Source: Nodularia sp. NIES-3585
Lineage (GTDB): Bacteria > Cyanobacteriota > Cyanobacteriia > Cyanobacteriales > Nostocaceae
Assembly (NCBI RefSeq): GCF_002218065.1
Contig: NZ_BDUB01000001.1
Span: 5,117,118 to 5,181,117, forward strand
DNA: 64,000 nt
Direction of reading: 5' to 3'
The position numbers and the translations under genes were made by a program. The notes under the pieces are model-generated. The model did no database searches. It was given only the letters and a program-made list of their open reading frames with translations, and had not been told where the DNA came from. Shown here one piece after another: positions 8,847 to 17,950 of the stretch (its first letter is position 1; each line of letters opens with the position of its first letter).

Positions 8847-9881
8847 ATGTCAATATCTAAAGCTGCTAGCAGCAAAGTTAGTTACCCAAAAAGTATTGAA
8901 GAACGCTTGCAGATCGAGCGTTTAGTACCAGCAACTGAAATATTTACATCTAATGCTGGAACTGATGTGATTCAGGGATTAACTCAAACACCCAAAACCC
9001 TAACACCTTGTTACCTTTATGATGATCGTGGATCTGAGTTATTTGAGGAAATCTGTGAATTACCAGAATATTATGTGACACGCACAGAAACCTGGATTTT
9101 ACAGCAGTATGCTGGTGAAATAGCCCAAATAACTGGCCCTTGTGAATTGGTGGAACTTGGTAGTGGCAGCTCTACCAAAACCAGAATTTTATTAGATGCT
9201 TACCAGCAGCTAGGTTACCCTCTGCTATATGTGCCGATTGATGTCAGTGCAGGGATCTTAGAAAGTACTGCTAGGCAGCTATTGGCGGATTACCCATCTT
9301 TAAAAGTTCACGCACTGGCAGGAACCTATGAGTTAGCTTTGGCAAAAATATTGCCATCGCCATCACCCAGTCGGATGATTGGTTTTATCGGCAGCACTTT
9401 AGGTAATCTCAAGCCCCAAGAGTGTGATATTTTTCTGTCTCAAATTGCAAATGCTCTGCAAGTAGGTGAGTATTTCTTGTTAGGGATAGACTTACAAAAA
9501 CCAAAACATATCTTAGAACCTGCTTATGACGATAGCCAAGGTGTCACGGCGGCGTTTAACCTGAATATGTTGGAGCATTTAAATCAGCGCTTTGAGGGAA
9601 ATTTTGACACGACGCAGTTTGAACACTGGGCTTTTTATAACGAAACTGAAAACCAAATCGAGATGCATTTACGCAGTTTGCGATCGCAATCTGTAGAATT
9701 AAGCGCTCTTAACCTCACGGTTGATTTTGCTCTAGGGGAAACTATCCGCACGGAAATTTCCCGCAAATTTGATCTCAACGTGATTCAACAGCAACTCACC
9801 GCGAGGGGTTTAGTACCTCTGAATGTGTGGACTGATCCTAATCAGTGGTTTGGTTTGTTGCTTTGTCAACGGCAAGTATAA
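8847..9881 (+). CDS. egtD: L-histidine N(alpha)-methyltransferase EgtD
   Basis: EgtD uses S-adenosylmethionine to trimethylate histidine to hercynine, the first step of ergothioneine synthesis and the substrate for EgtB. The 344-residue protein shows the family features in order: LTPCYLYDDRGSELFEEI near residue 52, PEYYVTRTE, the SAM-binding LVELGSGSSTKTRILLDA near residue 100, and GSTLGNL near residue 183. The ending, TDPNQWFGLLLC, is also typical. GGAGGT lies three bases before the ATG. It is 280 bases after egtB, and the gap is filled with small repeats, so it may have its own promoter. egtA and egtE are not seen nearby. Confidence 0.92.
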   Translation: MSISKAASSKVSYPKSIEERLQIERLVPATEIFTSNAGTDVIQGLTQTPKTLTPCYLYDDRGSELFEEICELPEYYVTRTETWILQQYAGEIAQITGPCELVELGSGSSTKTRILLDAYQQLGYPLLYVPIDVSAGILESTARQLLADYPSLKVHALAGTYELALAKILPSPSPSRMIGFIGSTLGNLKPQECDIFLSQIANALQVGEYFLLGIDLQKPKHILEPAYDDSQGVTAAFNLNMLEHLNQRFEGNFDTTQFEHWAFYNETENQIEMHLRSLRSQSVELSALNLTVDFALGETIRTEISRKFDLNVIQQQLTARGLVPLNVWTDPNQWFGLLLCQRQV

Positions 9882-9898
9882 AAGAACCCCACCCCCGA

Positions 9899-9922
9899 CC
9901 CCTCCCCGCAAGCGAGGAGGGG
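9899..9922. repeat. GC-rich hairpin after egtD
   Basis: CCCCTCCCCGC, a two-base loop and GCGAGGAGGGG form an 11-pair stem with one mismatch, starting 18 bases past the egtD stop. There is no T-run after it. The wording resembles a dispersed Nostoc-type repeat, but it could still end egtD transcripts. Confidence 0.55.
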
Positions 9923-10061
9923 AGTTAAGGGAATATATCTAGGCAGTTCTGGGTTTGATGAGCAAATTTGCTGTAACTTTGCCAAACGATACAAAAAAAT
10001 GTCCCACTTTTTGCCAAGATAATAGTATTATTTTCCAAAAATTCTATTGGCAATAATCGGC

Positions 10062-10793
10062 ATGAGTGAAAAATTAATAGAAAGCAACGGGAAAGGGTTT
10101 CTCGTTCTACTTTTGCCAATCTCGTTTTTGATTATTTTCCTGGTTGCTACCTGGAGAATTTTACTGGCAATTCTGATGCTGGCGATTGGTTTCCAAGTTT
10201 GGCAACAATATCAATGGCAACAGTGGTCTGGGCAAGTTAATCCGGTTTTCCATGAAATGATTCGGGAAACTCAAGGCAAGATTACGCCAATGGATTTGGC
10301 AATGAGGGGCAATTTTTCGGGAACAACGGCAAAACGTTATTTAGATAGTAAGGCTAATGAATTTGGTGCCAGTATCCAAAATTCACAAGACGGAAGTCAG
10401 GTTTATTACTTTATAAATGCCAGTATTCTTGGCGATATCCTTGATAGTAGTGAACCGATTCCAGAGCTTTCGGCTCAACCAGTTACTAAAACTGCCCGTT
10501 CTTTTTTAGCTGCACCAGAACCCCAGTCAGTGGAGTTAGAACCGGAAACCGAAGCATCCCCGCCAGAAACCCATGAAGAAGTTAAGCGATCGCTAGAACA
10601 ACAGTTAATTTTTGGTTCTCTGATCCAATCAGAACTTGCCAAGCGGCTAAATGTTTACTCCAGTACAGTCTACAAACGCCGCAATGATCCAGAGTTTCCC
10701 GAATGGTGTCGTAACAAAGACCCTGATGGTATTGCTTGGACATATTCGGAAAAAACTAAGGAGTTTTTCCCATTGGAAGAAGAGGAAGGTTAA
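10062..10793 (+). CDS. Membrane-anchored protein with putative C-terminal helix-turn-helix
   Basis: I do not recognise a named family. From the ATG at 10062 the protein has 243 residues. An N-terminal hydrophobic segment of two possible helices (FLVLLLPISFLIIFLVA, then ILLAILMLAIGF) is followed by a cytosolic part. Residues about 65-110 (TPMDLAMRGNFSGTTAKRYL) look like a winged-helix fragment that selects leaf or partner sites. After an acidic, Pro-rich linker, a second helix-turn-helix-like stretch is seen (IQSELAKRLNVYSSTVYKRR). The open frame extends to a TTG at 10047, but the ATG is more likely. It could be a membrane-tethered regulator; that is inference. Confidence 0.65.
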   Translation: MSEKLIESNGKGFLVLLLPISFLIIFLVATWRILLAILMLAIGFQVWQQYQWQQWSGQVNPVFHEMIRETQGKITPMDLAMRGNFSGTTAKRYLDSKANEFGASIQNSQDGSQVYYFINASILGDILDSSEPIPELSAQPVTKTARSFLAAPEPQSVELEPETEASPPETHEEVKRSLEQQLIFGSLIQSELAKRLNVYSSTVYKRRNDPEFPEWCRNKDPDGIAWTYSEKTKEFFPLEEEEG

Positions 10794-10819
10794 CCAAGAG
10801 CAAAGGGAGTTATGGCAAA

Positions 10820-11030
10820 AGTCAAACAATTTTAGATTTTGGATTTTAGATTTTAGATTGACTGCACCCATAAAGGGATGCAGCTTGGAGATTTTGGATT
10901 GACGTTAGCGAAGCGTACGCAGCGCAGCGAGTATTTTAGATTTGTTCCACCCACCAGGGGTGGGGCTTGTAGCAAAAATCATCCCAAATCCCAAATTTAA
11001 AATCTAAAATTCGGAGGGTCAAAAGTGAAA
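10820..11030. repeat. Low-complexity and dispersed repeats downstream of the membrane protein gene
   Basis: TTTTAGATTTTGGATTTTAGATT-like heptamer runs at about 10829-10857 return at the far end as AAATTTAAAATCTAAAATTC (about 10992-11012), so the block has inverted ends. Between them are a small hairpin (TGCACCCATAAAGGGATGCA) and a GAAGCGTACGCAGCGCAGCG dispersed repeat. No gene is visible. Confidence 0.55.
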
Positions 11031-11086
11031 GACTTGCTTTGACTGGGTTTTAGGCTTTTCCTATGTCCTAATGTCCTTGGCGGTTG

Positions 11087-12250
11087 CTATATTTGGTTTC
11101 CAACTCCCCCTTGCTCCCTTCTCCCCGCTCCCCTACCTACGGCTTCGGTGATGGAATTTAACTGATTTTTTTCTAGCTGTAAAAGCAAACCTGAGAGAAT
11201 TCGGCGTACCATCATCGGGCCTTCGTAAATCCAGCCTGTATAGACTTGAATTAAACTAGCCCCAGCAGTGATTTTTTCCCATGCATCTTCTGCGGTAAAA
11301 ATGCCACCAACACCGATAATGGGGATTTGCCCTTGGGTTTGCTGCCAAATAAACCGAATTACTTCAGTAGAGCGATCGCGTACCGGCGCACCGCTAATTC
11401 CACCGGCTTCTGACTGGGGTGATGTCCCTGTTGGTGAAATTACTTGAGTTTTCAATCCATCACGGCGGATGGTGGTATTGGTGGCAATAATTCCGGCTAA
11501 TTGATAAGTTTTGGCTAAGGCAATAATGTCAGCGATCGCCTCCCATTCTAAATCCGGCGCAATCTTGACAAATATCGGTTTTTGTGTCTTATTTTCCTGC
11601 TGTAATAAATCCAAGATAGAACCGAGCATGGCAGCATCTTGGAGCGATCGCAACCCAGGAGTATTGGGAGAAGAGACATTAACGACAAAATAATCACCCA
11701 ACTCTTTAAGTAAGTGAAAACTTTTAAGATAATCTTCTCCAGCTGCCTCCAATGGTGTAACCTTAGATTTACCTAGATTTATACCTATGGGAATTGACCA
11801 ACCTAACTCTGGCTGCTCTTTTGCTAACCTTGCTGCCATGGCTGCGGCTCCGCTATTATTAAAACCCATGCGATTGAGTGCGGCTTGATCCAACGGCAAG
11901 CGAAATAAACGGGGACGGAGGTTTCCTGGTTGTGCTACAAAGGTGACAGTTCCTAGTTCGGCAAAGCCAAAACCAAGGCTAGACCAAATGTTGGCAGCAA
12001 CTCCATCTTTATCAAAACCGGCTGCTAATCCTAAAGGGTTGGGAAAATTTAGCCCAAACAAATTTTGTTCCAGGCGTGGATCTTTCAGACACAAGGACTT
12101 TTGTAGACGTTGATTTAACCAATGAGCCGAAGGGTTACTAGTTTGTGAGAGCCAGCTTAAACTCCGAATTGTCTGCTGATGTAACCACTCTGGATCTGCT
12201 TTCACCAGATTGAATAATAATGGACGAATTGTAACTTGATAAATATCCAT
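11087..12250 (-). CDS. pyrD: Dihydroorotate dehydrogenase (quinone), class 2
   Basis: The enzyme oxidises dihydroorotate to orotate in pyrimidine synthesis, using FMN and passing electrons to membrane quinone. The 387-residue protein has the class 2 N-terminal extension with helices that dock on the membrane ([22 protein letters not shown]), then [32 protein letters not shown], the catalytic-Ser region [14 protein letters not shown] and the FMN phosphate site [16 protein letters not shown]. The ATG at 12250 gives a normal start. The last 20 residues ([14 protein letters not shown]) are unusual and come from GC-rich repeat-like sequence, so the C-terminus may have been extended by a small repeat. 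Confidence 0.95.
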   Translation of the reverse strand: MDIYQVTIRPLLFNLVKADPEWLHQQTIRSLSWLSQTSNPSAHWLNQRLQKSLCLKDPRLEQNLFGLNFPNPLGLAAGFDKDGVAANIWSSLGFGFAELGTVTFVAQPGNLRPRLFRLPLDQAALNRMGFNNSGAAAMAARLAKEQPELGWSIPIGINLGKSKVTPLEAAGEDYLKSFHLLKELGDYFVVNVSSPNTPGLRSLQDAAMLGSILDLLQQENKTQKPIFVKIAPDLEWEAIADIIALAKTYQLAGIIATNTTIRRDGLKTQVISPTGTSPQSEAGGISGAPVRDRSTEVIRFIWQQTQGQIPIIGVGGIFTAEDAWEKITAGASLIQVYTGWIYEGPMMVRRILSGLLLQLEKNQLNSITEAVGRGAGRREQGGVGNQI

Positions 12251-12455
12251 GTAAATTTACCCAGAATTTACGGTAGTCATCCGTAGTTATATTGAGTCAG
12301 GATGTTTTTCTGGGCATCTTAATATATTACCGAAGAAATGGGTTTAAAGCCCCGTTACTTCGACAGGCTCAGTGCATCACCTTCTAGGACGGCTTTTTAT
12401 TGTATTTGAATTAATCTTATACCAAACGTGGTAGTTTAAGTCAGGAGGTAGAAAG

Positions 12456-13646
12456 ATGCTTATTTTTGAGTTGAAAGCTTATGGAAAGTCAGCGCAATTC
12501 ATTGCAGTAGATGAAGCAATTCGGACTGCCAAGTTCATTCGGAATAGCTGTATTCGGCTATGGATGGATGTTAAAGGCACGGGTAAAAGCGACTTGCAGA
12601 AATATTGCGCTGTACTTGCGGCGAACTTTCCCTTTGCTAATGAACTCAACTCAATGGCTCGTCAAGCTTCTGCTGAACGAGCTTGGTCTTCTATCTCTCG
12701 GTTTTATGATAACTGCAAGAAGAGTGTTCCAGGATTAAAGGGATATCCTCAGTTCCAAAAAGATTGTCGTTCTGTTGAATACAAAACATCAGGATGGAAG
12801 CTTGAAGATAATCGTAAATCCATAGCCTTCACCGATAAAAAAGGTATTGGGCGATTAAAACTCAAAGGTACTCGTGATTTGCACTTCTACCAAATCAACC
12901 AAATTAAACGGGTGAGATTGGTAAAACGTGCTGACGGCGTTTATGTTCAATTCTGCATTGATGTAAATCGCTCAGAAAACATTGAGCCTACTGGTAACAC
13001 AGTTGGGTTAGATGTTGGGATCAAAGAATACTACACCGATTCTCATGGAATAATGGTTGAGAACCCTAAGTTTCTTCGTGTTGGTGAAAAAGTTCTCAAG
13101 CGCTCACAACGTCGAGTTTCCAGAAAGGTAAAAGGTTCAAAAAATAGAGGCAAAGCTAGACAGATTTTAGGAAAACGCCACCTCAAAATAAGTAGACAAC
13201 GTAAAGACCATGCTGTGAAATTAGCACGGTGCGTAGTTCAGTCTAACGACTTGATAGCCTACGAAGATTTGAGGATTAAAAATCTGGTGAAAAATCATTG
13301 TTTAGCTAAGTCTATTAATGACGCATCTTGGTATCAGTTCCGTGTCTGGGTTGAATACTTTGGTAAAGTATTTAAACGTGCCACAGTGGCGGTTAATCCG
13401 CAATACAGTAGCCAGGAATGCTCTAGCTGTGGTGAAATTGTGAAGAAAACACTATCCACTAGGACACACGTTTGTAAATGCGGCTGTGTGATGGATAGGG
13501 ATGAAAACGCAGCTAGGATAATCCTTAGTCGAGGGTTGGGTACGGTAGGGCATACTGGAACCTTTGCGCTAGACGCAAGCAACGCTTGGGGAGATGAAAC
13601 CTCTACTCATGTTGGTGAAAACCTGCATGAGCAAGTTATGTCTTAG
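12456..13646 (+). CDS. tnpB: TnpB, RNA-guided RuvC nuclease of IS605-family element
   Basis: TnpB proteins are OrfB transposon proteins now known to act as RNA-guided DNA nucleases and as the ancestors of Cas12. This one has 396 residues and looks intact. The three RuvC acidic residues are visible: GLDVGIKEY near residue 187, IAYEDLRIKNL near residue 270 and VMDRDENAARI near residue 348. A zinc ribbon lies between the last two, CSSCGE followed by CKCG. The N-terminal half has the Arg- and Lys-rich helical region with QASAERAW typical of the OrfB_IS605 domain. AGGAGGT lies seven bases before the ATG. The protein may act on DNA matching the sequence beyond its right end. Confidence 0.93.
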   Translation: MLIFELKAYGKSAQFIAVDEAIRTAKFIRNSCIRLWMDVKGTGKSDLQKYCAVLAANFPFANELNSMARQASAERAWSSISRFYDNCKKSVPGLKGYPQFQKDCRSVEYKTSGWKLEDNRKSIAFTDKKGIGRLKLKGTRDLHFYQINQIKRVRLVKRADGVYVQFCIDVNRSENIEPTGNTVGLDVGIKEYYTDSHGIMVENPKFLRVGEKVLKRSQRRVSRKVKGSKNRGKARQILGKRHLKISRQRKDHAVKLARCVVQSNDLIAYEDLRIKNLVKNHCLAKSINDASWYQFRVWVEYFGKVFKRATVAVNPQYSSQECSSCGEIVKKTLSTRTHVCKCGCVMDRDENAARIILSRGLGTVGHTGTFALDASNAWGDETSTHVGENLHEQVMS

Positions 13647-13685
13647 ATCCAAGAATCCCCGTGCGTTCACGCCGGGGAGTGTCAA
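13500..13685 (+). ncRNA. Probable omega RNA (reRNA) of TnpB element
   Basis: In studied IS605 elements the guide RNA scaffold covers the 3' end of tnpB and the right end, and the guide is the flanking sequence just outside. Here the terminal hairpin CCCCGTGCG-TTCA-CGCCGGGG and AGTGTCAA fit that role. The guide would then start at 13686 (AAGCTAAGTTGATCTATAAT). The 5' limit is a guess. Confidence 0.45.
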
Positions 13686-13709
13686 AAGCTAAGTTGATCT
13701 ATAATTCAG

Positions 13710-16583
13710 ATGCGTCAGCCACAAAAATCTCTAACCGACGAACAACAGATACTTGCATTGTGCAGCGTCCTCCAAAGCCTGAGAGAAGAGGATGACGTTG
13801 ATGTTCTGATTTCAACTACTATTTCTTATATCCAACAGCAGTTTGACTACAGTCTAATTTGGATTGCTCTTTATGACCGCCTCCAGCATACATTATCGGG
13901 CAAAGGCGGTATTACACCTGATCAAGACACGAGTTTTTTACACAAACGGGTTGTTCTTCATCCCGGCGATATATTAGAGCAAGTAGTTATTGAACAGGGA
14001 CCATTAGGTGTAGTAGATTTACGTAACGAAACCCGTGCCAAAACATGGCAAGAAGTGGGCAAAAAATTTAACATTCAAGGAACAATTTTTTGGCCAATTC
14101 GCTATAAAAACCGTTTTTTAGGTTTACTGTTACTCGGTTCCGAACGTTGGGGTTACTTACTTACAGGAGACTCAAAGACGCGTTTGACAATAGTTTTAGG
14201 GCAATTGGCGGCAGTTCTCTATCAAAAAGAGATCGATTTGCAGCAAAAGTACACTAAACGCCCTGATGAACCATTATTAAAATTATTAGAAGATATCCGC
14301 AGCCTCAATAATTTAGATCAAAGGCTCAAAGCAGCAGTAGAAGCAACTCATAAATTTGTTTCTCCCAGTCGGACAAATATATATTGGTTTGACCGACAAG
14401 GGCGTTATTTTTGGTGTCGGATGAGCGATCATATGATTAATATCGGTCGTGATTACGGTGATCAACAACCAGCAGCAGGAATGACAGTGCAGGAGTTGAG
14501 CGAATTGTATTATGCTTTGTCAGTGAATGAAATTGTCTGGATTGGCGATGCACGTAGTTCTCTCAAAGGTCATTTTACGGCAAAATTGTTAAAACGCTTG
14601 CAGGTGCGATCGCTATTGGCAGCTCCGATTATTTGGCAAAAGGATCTACTAGGTTTTCTGGCGGTGGAAGACCATCAACCGCGAATTTGGGCAGAGGCAG
14701 ATAAAAGTTTTGTCCAAGGTGCTGCGGGGTTAATCTCTTTAGTTGCTCCCATCGACAGCATGGAAAGCACTATCAAACAAATTCAAGATGATACTCAGCT
14801 GACTAGCCAAGTTGCCCAAGCTATCTATCACAAGCATGAATTTAACGAAACTCTCCGCAGCTGTGCAACGAAAGTTTTAGCTCGACTAGCTGCTACCCGC
14901 CTGGTACTATTACAATCTGACGTTGACCAAAATGATTATTATCAAATTATCTACCAAAGTCAACCTCATAATCGCCGACCTTTAACATTCCCTTTCCCTG
15001 ATCTGCTAGAAGTGGATAGTTCCTTATTAAAATATGCTACTACCACCATAGAGGTGGAGAAATTAGACGAAGATTTTCGGTTTTTTAACTGGCGAAGTCC
15101 CCTGGTAGAAAATGGTGTGCGATCGCTGTTAATTTGTAATTGTAATCAAGGTCATAGACCAAAAGTGCTTTTGCTGATCACTCATGAAACTCATCGCACT
15201 TGGTCAAACTTGGAAAAGGAACTGCTGTGGGTAGTTAGTCAACAAATTGGCGTAATTGTCCAGCAATGGCAACTCAAAACTGATAATGAGCAGCAGCAAA
15301 AGGTATTATACAGCATTCAGCAATGCCTGCGGATTCTGGAACAAAGCGAGCAAAGTCAAACGACTCAAACCGGAGACAAGCATCTAGAACGGACTGTACT
15401 CCAACAAATAGCATCTGTTCTCGGCTGTCCCTTGGTATTCATGTTATCTTGGTCTTCTAGTCAGACATATGCAGAAATTATCGAATCCACTGATAATGAG
15501 TTTCAAATTCCTGCAAATGCCAAAGTAACTATTAAGTCTGAAGCGCTGATCCAGTGGGCAATTTCCCAAAATGGTTATTTGAGTTTAAGCGTAGATGATT
15601 TACCAACGGAAACCAGAAAATGGTTTAATTTCTCCGGAATTGGTCAAATTTTAATCATTGCATTACGTACTGCTGCTGTTTATCAACCCACAGGCGTGGT
15701 AGTGATAGGAGACAGTATGCAACGTCAATGGTCACAGCTAAGTCTTGATGCTACACAAACACTGATTATTCAATTAGCTTGGTCTGTGCGTCAACAGCAA
15801 ATAACCGAACTCTTAGAGTCTACTAACCAACAATTACAACAACTCAATTGGTATAAACATAGTCGTCTTGAGGAGATTCAAAGAACATCAGCACTGTTAC
15901 TGGGACAAATACATGATCTGGGTATTCCCAGTAATGATTTGACTCGAACACGTTACCAGTTACTATTGCAGCAGTTAGACCAAAACACAGCCTCTATCAC
16001 TGGATTACTCAAGCTCGAACAATGGCAGTTACATAAGAGTGGGGAAACTATGCCCATCTCCAGTTTACTCAAGCGATCGCTCGAACGAGTAGAAACTTTA
16101 TTTCAGCAACACAAGTTATGGGTGGGTGTGCATGGTTTGGGACAATCGGGTGCAGAAATAGAATCAGTAACTAGTTCTTCATTCCTACCAGGGATTCAAA
16201 CCTCAAACTATCCCTCCTCAATGGCGGTCACTGGTGATATTGTCAAAATTGAATTAGTTCTGCACGAATTATTAGTGTTTGCCTGTCAGCGTTCTCAACA
16301 AGGTGGCAGAATCGATATCTGGTGTCGCCGTTTAGATGAACAATTACTAGAGTTATCGATTACAGATAATGGCAGCATTGAAGCAAAGCTACTCGAAGAG
16401 CTACATCACAATACACCCAAGGATGTGCTAGCACTTTCTCTCCTCAAACAACCTCCCGGCTTACACCTGCTGATTTGTCAAAACTTGATGCAGGAACTAG
16501 GAGGAGAATTGTATATCTATCAGTTACCAGATACCCGCGTAGTTAGCCGCTTACTGTTGCAATTAGCTGCCAAAAATTATTAG
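13710..16583 (+). CDS. Multi-GAF sensor protein with histidine-kinase-like ATPase domain
   Basis: A 957-residue cytosolic signalling protein. GAF-like domains can be seen at about residues 25-175 (LISTTISYIQQQFDYSLIW...FWPIRYKNRFLGLLLLG), 200-345 (SRTNIYWFDRQGRYFW...LLAAPIIWQKDLLGFLAVE) and 365-515, with a fourth weaker unit to about 710. A coiled segment follows, then a HATPase-like C-terminus with ELVLHELLVFAC in place of a normal N box and the D-box SITDNGS. I do not see a standard HisKA phospho-acceptor motif (H-E-x-R/K-x-P), and the N-box Asn is missing. It may be a degenerate kinase or a partner-binding sensor. Its ATG lies 24 bases after the TnpB element, so its promoter or leader may have been changed by the insertion. 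Confidence 0.8.
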   Translation: MRQPQKSLTDEQQILALCSVLQSLREEDDVDVLISTTISYIQQQFDYSLIWIALYDRLQHTLSGKGGITPDQDTSFLHKRVVLHPGDILEQVVIEQGPLGVVDLRNETRAKTWQEVGKKFNIQGTIFWPIRYKNRFLGLLLLGSERWGYLLTGDSKTRLTIVLGQLAAVLYQKEIDLQQKYTKRPDEPLLKLLEDIRSLNNLDQRLKAAVEATHKFVSPSRTNIYWFDRQGRYFWCRMSDHMINIGRDYGDQQPAAGMTVQELSELYYALSVNEIVWIGDARSSLKGHFTAKLLKRLQVRSLLAAPIIWQKDLLGFLAVEDHQPRIWAEADKSFVQGAAGLISLVAPIDSMESTIKQIQDDTQLTSQVAQAIYHKHEFNETLRSCATKVLARLAATRLVLLQSDVDQNDYYQIIYQSQPHNRRPLTFPFPDLLEVDSSLLKYATTTIEVEKLDEDFRFFNWRSPLVENGVRSLLICNCNQGHRPKVLLLITHETHRTWSNLEKELLWVVSQQIGVIVQQWQLKTDNEQQQKVLYSIQQCLRILEQSEQSQTTQTGDKHLERTVLQQIASVLGCPLVFMLSWSSSQTYAEIIESTDNEFQIPANAKVTIKSEALIQWAISQNGYLSLSVDDLPTETRKWFNFSGIGQILIIALRTAAVYQPTGVVVIGDSMQRQWSQLSLDATQTLIIQLAWSVRQQQITELLESTNQQLQQLNWYKHSRLEEIQRTSALLLGQIHDLGIPSNDLTRTRYQLLLQQLDQNTASITGLLKLEQWQLHKSGETMPISSLLKRSLERVETLFQQHKLWVGVHGLGQSGAEIESVTSSSFLPGIQTSNYPSSMAVTGDIVKIELVLHELLVFACQRSQQGGRIDIWCRRLDEQLLELSITDNGSIEAKLLEELHHNTPKDVLALSLLKQPPGLHLLICQNLMQELGGELYIYQLPDTRVVSRLLLQLAAKNY

Positions 16584-16669
16584 AAAATTTATCCCCCTTT
16601 GTCGCAAACTCGTTATAATAACTCTCCATCGCTCTCAAAATTCACACTCAAATCTGTACAGTATTGATC

Positions 16670-16825
16670 ATGGGACGAGTTCGTTCTAAATCCGACCTAC
16701 CTAGCAAAATCTGTCCGGTATGTCAACGCCCCTTTACTTGGCGAAAGAAATGGCAAGATTGCTGGGATGAAGTGAAATACTGCTCAGAACGTTGCCGTCG
16801 TCGCCGTTCGGAAACCAAAAATTAA
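16670..16825 (+). CDS. DUF2256-type small Cys-rich protein
   Basis: A 51-residue basic protein starting MGRVRSKSDLPSKICPVC. It has CPVCQRPFTWRKKW, then CWDEVKYCSERCRRRR, giving a CxxC...C...C/CxxxC arrangement that probably binds zinc. This matches the DUF2256 family as I remember it. The function is unknown. It starts 86 bases after the sensor gene stop, on the same strand, with no strong Shine-Dalgarno. The Arg-rich tail suggests nucleic acid contact, which is inference. Confidence 0.8.
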   Translation: MGRVRSKSDLPSKICPVCQRPFTWRKKWQDCWDEVKYCSERCRRRRSETKN

Positions 16826-16929
16826 AGCGACTGGGGAGACTGGGAAAAAGGTTTCCTAATCACCAATACCCCATTTATAGTTAAACCAACTGCAACAACA
16901 GACGCAAATAGCGCAAGGGTTATAGATAG

Positions 16930-17883
16930 ATGAATTTACAGGTGCAACCTAAAGTAATTATTCATGGAGGAGCTGGTAGTTCTCTCCACGGTAAAGGAGG
17001 ATTAGAGTCGGTACGCCGATCACTCTATACGGTAGTAGAGGCAGTCTATTCTCTTCTACTGTCAGGGGCAACTGCATCTGAGGCGGTGTTGCTGGGTTGC
17101 CAAATGTTAGAAGATGACCCCCGATTTAATGCTGGTACTGGTTCGGTACTGCAATCTGATGGTCAAATCCGCATGAGTGCTTCTTTGATGGATGGCACAT
17201 CAGGGCGTTTTAGTGGTGTGATTAATATTTCGCGGGTAAAAAATCCGATTGAGTTGGTACACTTTTTACAAAATTCGCCAGATCGGGTACTTTCTGATTA
17301 CGGTGCGGCTGAACTAGCACGGGAGTTACAAGTTCCCGTATTCAATGCTTTAACTGATTTAAGACTAAATGAATGGATGCAAGAACGCCGGGATAATTTT
17401 AAAAGCACAATGGCTGGTGTGGTCGCAGAACCGGAATTAATAGAAAGCAGTAATGCTGGACGTGGCACTATTGGTGTAGTTGTTTTAGATTCATCAGGTG
17501 GGTTAGCTGTTGGCACTTCTACTGGTGGTAAAGGCTTTGAGCGCATTGGTAGAGTCAGTGATTCTGCTATGCCCGCAGGTAATTATGCTACTAATCATGC
17601 AGCAGTTAGCTGTACTGGCATTGGGGAAGATATCATTGAGGAGTGTTTAGCCGCCAAGATTGTTGTGCGGGTGACTGATGGAATGTTGCTTCAGGATGCT
17701 ATGCAGCGCTCATTTACGGAAGCTAGTAAGAATCAGCGCGATTTGGGCGCGATCGCCATCTCAGCCACTGGCGCGATATCATGGGGTAAAACTAGCGAGG
17801 TGTTACTTGCTGCTTATCACGATGGTACAAGCATTGGTGATACTCTGGAATGGAATAATGGCGAATTAGTTGGCTATTGTTAA
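16930..17883 (+). CDS. iaaA: Isoaspartyl peptidase / plant-type L-asparaginase
   Basis: An N-terminal nucleophile hydrolase that cleaves isoaspartyl dipeptides and asparagine. It is made as a precursor that cuts itself before a Thr, giving alpha and beta chains. The 317-residue protein opens with KVIIHGGAGSS, and the cut site is seen in GRGTIGVVVLD with Thr180 as the new N-terminal nucleophile. STGGKGFERIGRVSDSAMPAG (residues about 197-217) is the substrate-binding region. In nitrogen-fixing cyanobacteria this enzyme degrades the beta-aspartyl-arginine released from cyanophycin, so that is a likely role. The spacer before it is only about 100 bases long. Confidence 0.93.
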   Translation: MNLQVQPKVIIHGGAGSSLHGKGGLESVRRSLYTVVEAVYSLLLSGATASEAVLLGCQMLEDDPRFNAGTGSVLQSDGQIRMSASLMDGTSGRFSGVINISRVKNPIELVHFLQNSPDRVLSDYGAAELARELQVPVFNALTDLRLNEWMQERRDNFKSTMAGVVAEPELIESSNAGRGTIGVVVLDSSGGLAVGTSTGGKGFERIGRVSDSAMPAGNYATNHAAVSCTGIGEDIIEECLAAKIVVRVTDGMLLQDAMQRSFTEASKNQRDLGAIAISATGAISWGKTSEVLLAAYHDGTSIGDTLEWNNGELVGYC

Positions 17884-17950
17884 TTTCTTAACGCAAAGGT
17901 TCGCTAAGGTTAACGCAGAGGTTCGCGGAGGGTTTTTAGCGAGGAATTGC

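Larger units (their letters stand above)
12340..13685 (+). mobile_element. Solo TnpB insertion element (IS200/IS605-like, no TnpA)
   Basis: The element consists of a tnpB gene with structured ends. The probable right end is a hairpin, CCCCGTGCG-TTCA-CGCCGGGG, followed by AGTGTCAA ending at 13685, as in cyanobacterial IS605-type ends. At the left, AAAGCCCCGT (12346-12355) pairs with ACGGCTTT (12389-12396). The exact left boundary is uncertain. No Y1 transposase TnpA is present, so this is a non-autonomous IS1341-style copy. It lies between pyrD and the sensor gene. Confidence 0.75.
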
